From positions 1 to 18,851 of the forward strand of contig VFHF01000109.1 in the NCBI GenBank assembly GCA_009392095.1: a stretch of DNA of 18,851 nt, written 5' to 3'. A program made the translations under genes and the position numbers. This stretch comes from SAR202 cluster bacterium. GTDB taxonomy: Bacteria > Chloroflexota > Dehalococcoidia > Lucifugimonadales > UBA3495. Under the pieces are notes generated by a model. It worked only from the letters and a program-made list of their open reading frames with translations. It was not told the DNA's origin and made no database searches. Positions within the stretch are counted from its first letter, which is position 1. Each line of letters starts with the position of its first letter. Below, piece by piece: positions 13,616 through 18,851 of this stretch.

Positions 13616-14383
13616 TTACTTTACGTGTTGGTTGAAGAAACCCAGTGTACGCTCAAAGGCGTCCTTGGCGGCTGCCTCGTTGTAGCTGCCCCGGTCGTCA
13701 CAGTTGAAGCCATGGCCGGCGCCGGGGTAGGACTTGAAATCGTGGGCCACGCCTGCGGCTGTCAAAGCCTGGTCGATGGTCGCCACATCAGCTGGGGATG
13801 GGTTCTCGTCGGTGTCTCCGAAGTTACCCATGACCGGAATCTTGATGTTGCTGGTCAGATCGATGGGAGCAGGGCCATCGCCGAACGGCGCCAATATGCG
13901 GCCGCCGTAGTAGACCGAAGCGGCGCTGAGGCCTGGGCAACTGGTGGCCGCCAGGTAAGTGATCCGCCCGCCAACGCAGTAGCCGACGATCCCGATCTTC
14001 TGGCCGTGGGTGCGCTGGTAATGGTTCTGCAGGTAGTCGATGGCGACGTTTACGTCTTCCACTAGCTCGTCATCCCGAAGGGCGCCCATGTATTGTTGAA
14101 CCGCGGGCATCTCGTCGTATCCGAGTTTGGGATTGGGGTGCTGGCGGTGGTACAAGGCCGGGGCGATTGCAACGAAACCGTTGGCGGCGTATTGGTCACA
14201 AACCTTTTCAATGTGCCCCGTTACGCCAAAAGCTTCCATGATTACAATGACAGCTGGGAAGTTGCTGCCTTCCGCCGGCGACGGGAAGCTGACGTAGGTC
14301 GCCATGTCCTGTCCCTGGGCGCCGTGTAGGTCGTCCATTTCCCGTTCGCCGGGAAATCGTAGATTCTCCCAAAATGATGGCAT
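13616..14383 (-). CDS. Dienelactone hydrolase family protein
   Basis: This 255-residue alpha/beta hydrolase has the Cys-Asp-His triad of dienelactone hydrolases. C136 is in the nucleophile elbow GIVGYCVGG, an Asp lies in GNFGDTDENPSP (about 190-192) and H224 is in GAGHGFNC. E50 in VIVIMEAFG corresponds to the Glu that gates the Cys in this family. Such enzymes open lactone rings in the chlorocatechol and related pathways, or act as general esterases, in the cytoplasm. The start at 14383 was preferred to the in-frame ATG at 14416 because of the AGGAGGG ribosome site just before it and because the upstream 11 residues are unlike the family. It diverges from the maleate isomerase-like gene, a classic next step in ring-cleavage pathways. 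Confidence 0.93.
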   Translation of the reverse strand: MPSFWENLRFPGEREMDDLHGAQGQDMATYVSFPSPAEGSNFPAVIVIMEAFGVTGHIEKVCDQYAANGFVAIAPALYHRQHPNPKLGYDEMPAVQQYMGALRDDELVEDVNVAIDYLQNHYQRTHGQKIGIVGYCVGGRITYLAATSCPGLSAASVYYGGRILAPFGDGPAPIDLTSNIKIPVMGNFGDTDENPSPADVATIDQALTAAGVAHDFKSYPGAGHGFNCDDRGSYNEAAAKDAFERTLGFFNQHVK

Positions 14384-14652
14384 CGAGTCCCTCCTAAGAA
14401 TTCTGAACATTCCCACGTTTGATTCGCAGGCGCGATAGAGCGTCGCTATTCAACGGCCACAACTCGTGAAACGCCCTCAATCGTCGAACCAGCGAGTTCC
14501 GTCAAGATTCTAGCAGAGGGTATAGTAGCGCACAAGCGTCGATTTTATATGTGTGTTAATGGCAACGACCAATTCAACCGCTGCCTGCGGATCATTGGTA
14601 CGTAATACGGCGTCTATCAAAGGGCAAAAGATAGGCCTGGTACGGAGGAGGT

Positions 14653-15384
14653 ATGTTTGGATGGCGTGCACGAATTGGAGTGATAGTTTCGCCGCCCAAC
14701 ACGGTCGTTGAGGTCGAGTTGGCTCAGATGGCGGCCTAGGGCGTGTCGATACACGCCGCACGCCTCAGCCGCCCCGAAGGGTTGGCCGGTCAATTAGGCG
14801 CCGACGTTATACGGCAAACCAATGACGATCTACCCCGGGCGGCTAAGTCCTTGAACGAACTGAGGTTAAATGTGGTCGTCTTTGCCCGCACAGCCTGATC
14901 GATGGTGGGGAGACCGGACTACGATGCCGAGCTAATCGGTATGTTGGAGTCGACAGTGGGCTGCCCGGCGATTACCACTGCCGGCGCCGAAGTTGCGGCT
15001 TTGACTCAAGCCGCAACCAAGAAGTTAGCCCTTTTAACACCTTATCCAGAACAGATGACATTGATGGAGAAGGAATATCTTGAGATGACCGTCCCTGGCT
15101 TGAAAGTAGTTTCCCACCGGTCGTTGGGAGTGTCTTCAGGATTGGCCATCGGCGACATCGAGCCAATGGTGGCCTATCGGGAATCACGGAACATCGACAC
15201 CGATCAAGCGGACGCCCTGTTTCTCAGCGGGACCAACTGAAGGACAGTAAACGTGGCACGATTGATCGAATCGGACTTGGGCATGCCTGTTTTCTCGGCT
15301 ACTCTGGTGTCGATGTGGGCGGCTTTAGGCAGGCTTGGAATATCTGGTAAAACAGGCTATGGAAGCCTCTTGGACCAGACCTAA
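14653..15384 (+). pseudogene. Maleate isomerase / Asp-Glu racemase superfamily homologue with TAG and two TGA codons
   Basis: One frame of 243 codons runs from ATG 14653 to TAA 15382-15384, a normal length for maleate isomerases and arylmalonate-decarboxylase-like enzymes. It reads RIGVIVSPPNTVVE at the N-terminus, then GVSIHAARL, GRPDYDAELI, LALLTPYPEQM, ADALFLSGTN, LGMPVFSATLVSMWAAL and GYGSLL, all family blocks. It is interrupted by TAG at codon 29 (14737-14739), TGA at codon 82 (14896-14898) and TGA at codon 196 (15238-15240). Both active-site Cys are replaced: Cys-Thr-Ser-Gly-Ser has become Arg-Thr-Ala-stop-Ser (R79), and Ser-Cys-Thr-Asn has become Ser-Gly-Thr-Asn-stop (G193). There are no frameshifts. 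Decay by point mutation is the simplest reading; selenocysteine at the two TGA is a remote alternative. The fragment 14902-15240 alone would look like a short gene. Confidence 0.82.
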
Positions 15385-15435
15385 CCTGGCTAGTGCATAG
15401 GGCTTCTTGAGTACATCACCGAATCTTTGATTTTC

Positions 15436-15480
15436 GTCTGGTCGATAGACAAAGCCTATCACTCGATGTAATTTAGAGTG
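15436..15480 (+). promoter_or_regulatory. Candidate LysR-type binding sites upstream of the LysR gene
   Basis: GTCT-N7-AGAC (15436-15450) contains a T-N11-A core (15437-15449), the usual LysR-type recognition form. A second dyad, CACTC-N11-GAGTG, spans 15460-15480. Both lie 60-110 bases before the regulator start, where autoregulatory sites are common. Pattern only. Confidence 0.35.
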
Positions 15481-15542
15481 GCAGGCCGTCGAGCGGGATT
15501 TCAGGTTGCTGGATAGGGGTACGTCCTGGCAAAGGTGACGTT

Positions 15543-16466
15543 ATGGAATTTTCCCAGCTAGAGGCATTCCTGGAGGCTGCCAACCGGGGGAGCTTTCGGC
15601 GCGCGGCCGATGCCCTTTACCTGTCTCAGCCGTCGGTGAGTGCACGGGTGCAGACGTTGGAGAGTGAGGTTGGAGTTACGCTATTCCACCGCACCGCCAG
15701 GGGTGTTCGCCTGACGGATATGGGTCGTACTTTTCTGCCCTTCGCACAGCGCTCCATGGAGACATTGCGCCGGGGTCGGGAAGTCTTGGAAAGCGTACGT
15801 CAGACTTCTGCGGGAATCTTGAACATGGCTACGGCCAGAGTGATCGGCACTTATGTTCTTCCCGAGACCCTGCAGAAATTCCAACAACTTTACCCTGACG
15901 CCAACCTGCACATCAAAGTCGGCGGCTCGTCGGACGTGCTCCAGATGGTGGTGGACGAAGAGGTCCAGTTGGGGCTAGCCCGGTTCATGCAGCACCCTGA
16001 CGTTGACGCCCTCCATTTGTATGACGAGGAAGCAGTGCTGGTCGTCCATCCCGGCCATTCCTTCACGAAAACCCGTGTAGCAGCGATGTCGCAAGTGGCC
16101 CAGGAACCGCTGATCGTCTATGACCCCGGGGACCCAGGCTCGTCCTATTTCCAGTTCATCAACCGGGTCTGCCGGGACGCAGGTGTCACGGCCAAGGTCG
16201 AGATGAACCTGGACAGCGTGGAGGCCGCCAAGAACATGGTCCGGTTGGGACTGGGCGTCTCATTCTTGCCGCGCAGCGCGGTGCGCAGGGAAGTGGAATT
16301 TGAATCGCTGACATTGATCGACCTGGCCGAAGTGCCGCCGGTCCTGCTGCCAACTTACCTGCTATTGCGCCGTGGGCAGGAAATCGGGCCGACAGCCAGA
16401 TCGTTCTTAAAGCTGCTTCAAGAGACATATAACGTCGAGATACCGGTACTGCTTGAAGACAGGTAG
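15543..16466 (+). CDS. LysR-family transcriptional regulator
   Basis: The 307-residue length is standard for LysR. Residues 1-60 form the winged helix-turn-helix: FSQLEAFLEAANRGSFRRAA, then LSQPSVSARVQTLESEVG and LFHRTARGVRLTDMG. A linker helix (FLPFAQRSMETLRRGREVL) follows, then a periplasmic-binding-protein-like effector domain of about 210 residues with LQKFQQLYPDANLHIKVGGS, VHPGHSF and GLGVSFLPRSAV. The start has only a weak GGTGA ahead of it, but the domain begins right at the ATG. It lies 158 bases after the broken maleate isomerase-like gene on the same strand. LysR proteins often control aromatic ring-cleavage genes, so it may have regulated that gene or the dienelactone hydrolase. 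A strong terminator follows. The effector is unknown. Confidence 0.95.
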   Translation: MEFSQLEAFLEAANRGSFRRAADALYLSQPSVSARVQTLESEVGVTLFHRTARGVRLTDMGRTFLPFAQRSMETLRRGREVLESVRQTSAGILNMATARVIGTYVLPETLQKFQQLYPDANLHIKVGGSSDVLQMVVDEEVQLGLARFMQHPDVDALHLYDEEAVLVVHPGHSFTKTRVAAMSQVAQEPLIVYDPGDPGSSYFQFINRVCRDAGVTAKVEMNLDSVEAAKNMVRLGLGVSFLPRSAVRREVEFESLTLIDLAEVPPVLLPTYLLLRRGQEIGPTARSFLKLLQETYNVEIPVLLEDR

Positions 16467-16468
16467 GT

Positions 16469-16510
16469 AATAACAAAGGCCCTGGCATGTTTGCCGGGGC
16501 CTTTGTTATT
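16469..16510. terminator. Bidirectional terminator between LysR and the DUF3500 gene
   Basis: A 19-bp stem with one G-U wobble (16469-16487 with 16492-16510, loop TGTT) carries A/T-rich bases at its foot, giving U-rich tails in both directions. It sits between convergent stops at 16466 (+) and 16533 (-). Confidence 0.9.
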
Positions 16511-16532
16511 TGGGCGAACCAGAGATGGAAGA

Positions 16533-17522
16533 TCAGAGAACGTGGTACAGGATAAGGTGGTCTCGTAACACGTCAGCCGCAAAGTCGTTCTCAACATCGC
16601 GCCAGACCGAGTGGATGTGGTTTGCTCCGTCCTGGCGGTTGTCAAATTCAACCACGAAGTCGCCGCCGTGGATACGATAATAGTGGGCCTCGTCCTTGGA
16701 GACCGGCCCGGCCCAGGCCAGATACAGATGGTCTAGGCCATCTTCTTTCAGTGCGGCCAGCTTCTGCTCGGCAAGTTCAGTCGGCACTTGATTAACGTAT
16801 TCCGCAATCAGGGCCAGCAACAATTCCTGCTGTGCCCCGTTCATCTTGGATGCCGGTAGGCCCTCGTAGGCCGGCAACGAGGCCTTGGAAGCATTGAAGG
16901 TGACGATGTCGGCGGGGGCGGCGTCATAGATGACCGACTCTGCGATTTGTTTCTCGTCCAAAGAGGCCATAAGGTCAAAGGCCAAGTCTTCCCGGTCTCC
17001 CAAGATCCGCAGCCCGTTCTTCGGTCCCGTCCGCACCTCGGCGGGGTTGGCGCCAAAGAAAAAGGGTGTCATGCCGATTACCTGGTCGCCCCAGATGCTG
17101 AAATGAATGGAAACATGATGGCCTTCAACTCGATAGGCCCAGGGGTCCTTACCACCGGGTTCGCCGAAGACGGTGAAATAATAGAGTTCAGTGTCGCGAA
17201 CGAAGGTCGTGATGCCCTGTTCCTTTTCTAAGGGACCCAGGACATTTTCGTGTTCCATTATCAGCTTAGCTTGTTCGTAAGACTCATCGGTAAGGCCACT
17301 GGCCAATACCTCCATCGCTAATTCGCGTTGAGCTGGTTCCATGTCGCGGAGGGGCAGGCCGTGGCGGTTCATGGGCGGGTAATACCAAAACACCCGCTCG
17401 CCATCCATGTATTCGTAGGTGGCCTTGGCTTTTTGCTGGCCGTTCAGGCTGCCGAGAAAAGCTTTGGCTGCGGCGACCATGCCGGCGACCGTCTCCGGGG
17501 CCAGGGTTTGTCCTGTGGGCAT
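16533..17522 (-). CDS. DUF3500 family protein
   Basis: The 329-residue protein has no signal peptide. It has AAAKAFLGSLNGQQKAKATY near the N-terminus, then RVFWYYPPMNRHGLPLRDM, RELAMEVLASGL and LYYFTVFGEPGGKDPWAYRVEGHHVSIHF (shown in part as GEPGGKDPWAYRVEGHH). Near the end are LYLAWAGPVSKDEAHYYRIHG and EFDNRQDGANHIHSVWRD. The Trp-Gly/Pro-rich core with GHH...N-HIHSVWRD is the DUF3500 signature, and the His and Asp residues could bind a metal, but no function is known to me. The start at 17522 was chosen over the in-frame ATG at 17549 because GGAAGGAG lies 8 nt ahead and a promoter fits. It appears monocistronic between a terminator and a promoter. Confidence 0.88.
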   Translation of the reverse strand: MPTGQTLAPETVAGMVAAAKAFLGSLNGQQKAKATYEYMDGERVFWYYPPMNRHGLPLRDMEPAQRELAMEVLASGLTDESYEQAKLIMEHENVLGPLEKEQGITTFVRDTELYYFTVFGEPGGKDPWAYRVEGHHVSIHFSIWGDQVIGMTPFFFGANPAEVRTGPKNGLRILGDREDLAFDLMASLDEKQIAESVIYDAAPADIVTFNASKASLPAYEGLPASKMNGAQQELLLALIAEYVNQVPTELAEQKLAALKEDGLDHLYLAWAGPVSKDEAHYYRIHGGDFVVEFDNRQDGANHIHSVWRDVENDFAADVLRDHLILYHVL

Positions 17523-17597
17523 CAGGGCACTCCTTCCGGTCCGGTCCAATCTTGGCAGTATCGGTCAAGATCGGCGGAACGGCTCATGTTTTCTGGG

Positions 17598-17626
17598 AGT
17601 GTAGAGAGGGTCAGATTAGCTGTCAA
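17598..17626 (-). promoter_or_regulatory. Predicted promoter of the DUF3500 gene
   Basis: On the minus strand, a perfect -35 TTGACA (17626-17621), a 17-nt spacer and -10 TACACT (17603-17598). The start codon lies about 75 nt further. Confidence 0.6.
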
Positions 17627-17661
17627 CCCAAGCTAGGTGGACACGGGTTAGGCATCAAGCA

Positions 17662-18618
17662 CTAGGTCTGGGCGAGCACCTTCATCAAGGCGGCGTCCAA
17701 CTCGTCCACCGTAGCGAAGCCCTCGAAACGGTCGTGTATCCGGCCGTCGGCATCCAAGATGAACACCCAACTCTCGTTGAAATAATCCTCGATAGCCGTT
17801 AAACCCCAATCATCCACAACTTCGAATATCTCAGCACGGTCCAGGTCGCCTTGTATCTCTGCCGGGTTGTCGTAGATCTCCACGTGGATGTAATTGGCCG
17901 CGTCCGGGTGTCTCTCTTTTAACTCGCTAACTGTATCCACTTGAGGCCCACAGGTCGGACTGGTGCAGAAAGCCGGGCTGGCGAACACCACCACCGAAGG
18001 CAGGGGGTTTTCCACCGCATCTTTAATGGTCAACCGGTACAGGTCTGGATCGGGTGAGTAATCCGTGGTTATCTCTTCGATGGGCCCATCATTTCCCAAG
18101 ACTTTGGACTTGCTTATCAGCGCAACGGTTCCCAAGGCTGGGACAGGTGATTTCTCCATCACCTCAACCTCAAACTGGATCTGGTCATTGCCGTCTGGGT
18201 TGTCTACTTTTACATCCAACCGCCACCTACCTGCACGGTCGAAGTTTACGTAGGTGCTGTAGGAACCACGAATACCGTAGGGCCAGGCATTGAAAGCGGC
18301 TTCCATGGTCGTACCTGGCACGCCGTCTCCTTCCAGAAAGACTGCGGTGACCAACGCTGTTGGAGCGTTGATCAGGCCTTTGGATGTTGTTAGCAAGAAT
18401 GCCAGCCGCTGCTCACCCACCTCCAAGACCGTTGTAGCCAGGATTGGGGTTATGGCGGCAGGGTCGGCGGGGGCCGTGGTGGGCCGATGGGCCGCTGTGG
18501 GCGCCGAAAAAGAGCCGCACGCTACTAACAGCGTAAATACGACCGGAGCCAAAGCCAAGGTGATCAGCCGGGCCTTTGTTGTTGAATTCCTGTAGGTTTT
18601 TCTTATGGTGATATTCAT
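17662..18618 (-). CDS. Lipoprotein with a C-terminal thioredoxin-fold domain
   Basis: This 318-residue protein begins with a basic segment, a hydrophobic stretch (LITLALAPVVFTLLVA, about 18-33) and a lipobox ending at C34 (LLVAC), so it is probably an exported, lipid-anchored protein. A Ser/Thr/Pro-rich linker follows to about residue 60. A beta-sandwich-like middle region carries GRWRLDVKVDNPDGNDQIQF. The C-terminal region is thioredoxin-like, with PSVVVFASPAFCTSPTCGPQVD and WVFILDADGRIHDRFEGF. The cysteines are spaced CX4C, not CxxC, which is unusual for a disulfide oxidoreductase and suits a copper- or metal-binding or SCO/redoxin-like role. The ATG overlaps the stop of the upstream frame as ATGA, and ACAGGA serves as ribosome site. 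No terminator was recognised after it. Confidence 0.88.
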   Translation of the reverse strand: MNITIRKTYRNSTTKARLITLALAPVVFTLLVACGSFSAPTAAHRPTTAPADPAAITPILATTVLEVGEQRLAFLLTTSKGLINAPTALVTAVFLEGDGVPGTTMEAAFNAWPYGIRGSYSTYVNFDRAGRWRLDVKVDNPDGNDQIQFEVEVMEKSPVPALGTVALISKSKVLGNDGPIEEITTDYSPDPDLYRLTIKDAVENPLPSVVVFASPAFCTSPTCGPQVDTVSELKERHPDAANYIHVEIYDNPAEIQGDLDRAEIFEVVDDWGLTAIEDYFNESWVFILDADGRIHDRFEGFATVDELDAALMKVLAQT

Positions 18619-18851
18619 GGTCCTGTCTCGTAAACGCCTAATGTGAAGGCAACTATCTCGAAATCATCTGAGTTCGGGCTCCTGGTCAGATTGTTGTCTT
18701 TTGAGTAGGCCGTAGCTTCGATGATGCTGTACCTCTTGGGCTCCGTTAACGCTCAACAAGCTCTCGCCGTTAGCGGCGATGGTTATGTAGCTGCCCTGGT
18801 TCTCATCGGTCAGAAAATCCCCGTTAAACGTTACCCTCACGGTGTATGGTT
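18615..18851 (-). CDS. 3' end of an unidentified gene upstream of the lipoprotein, apparently frameshifted
   Basis: From the right edge, one minus-strand frame (18849 down to a TGA at 18666-18664) reads PYTVRVTFNGDFLTDENQGS and on to ANGESLLSVNG, a beta-rich, secreted-like style. Its last 25 residues look poor. In the +1 frame, open from 18752, the sequence reads TEPKRYSIIEATAYSKDNN and ends DDFEIVAFTLGVYETGP at TGA 18617-18615, overlapping the lipoprotein ATG. The two halves fit as one protein if a one-base shift occurred around 18700-18752. It could be a decayed gene, an assembly error or a true +1 frameshift. Family unknown. Confidence 0.45.

Noticed and set aside
14510..14761. Minus-strand 83-codon frame in the region between the hydrolase and the maleate isomerase-like gene
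   Set aside because: It has no ribosome site or family resemblance and overlaps the N-terminal coding part of the isomerase homologue on the other strand. The remaining gap 14384-14652 shows no convincing promoter or gene.
1..18851. tRNA or rRNA genes, CRISPR arrays, insertion sequences and attachment sites
   Set aside because: I looked for cloverleaf-like stems, regularly spaced repeats and transposase motifs and found none I could support by eye.

Overview
The window looks like a piece of a Chloroflexota genome of the SAR202/Dehalococcoidia kind, probably environmental. This is inference from content: two luciferase-like flavin monooxygenases, a GMC oxidoreductase, paired amidohydrolases, a DUF3500 protein and two selenoproteins within about 19 kb of moderately GC-rich DNA. 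No rRNA, tRNA, CRISPR array or insertion sequence was seen.

Left part (1-7635). A TauE/SafE-type permease runs off the left edge. A luciferase-like monooxygenase (minus) diverges from a plus-strand cassette of GMC oxidoreductase, jelly-roll-like protein and duplicated alpha/beta-barrel protein. These share a promoter region with readable -35/-10 boxes on both strands. Convergent to the cassette is a minus-strand operon of a second luciferase-like oxidoreductase and two amidohydrolases. The set looks like an oxidative, ring-opening or hydrolytic catabolic island; the substrate cannot be read from the sequence.

Middle part (7636-9061). Two small membrane proteins (DUF805 plus zinc ribbon, and a two-helix PH-like protein) end at a strong bidirectional terminator. 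A short reading frame with an internal TGA lies just upstream.

Selenoprotein part (9062-13592). This is the most interesting stretch. A flavin reductase-like gene is followed by a UGSC-family selenoprotein, then a terminator and a conserved partner protein of unknown function. Diverging from the flavin reductase, with back-to-back promoters, is a split thiamine-diphosphate enzyme of the sulfopyruvate/phosphonopyruvate decarboxylase type. Convergent to that is a bacterial iodothyronine-deiodinase-like selenoprotein (Gly-Ser-Tyr-Thr-Sec-Pro-Pro-Phe). Each selenoprotein would be called as two broken genes by a standard annotation. In both, the UGA is followed at the right distance by a hairpin resembling a bacterial SECIS element.

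Right part (13593-18851). A dienelactone hydrolase diverges from a full-length maleate isomerase/Asp-Glu racemase homologue. That homologue carries one TAG and two TGA codons in frame and has lost both active-site cysteines. It is most likely a pseudogene, but each TGA sits exactly three codons after a lost cysteine. A LysR regulator follows, then a terminator, a DUF3500 gene with a good promoter, and a thioredoxin-fold lipoprotein translationally coupled to an upstream gene that appears frameshifted at the window edge.
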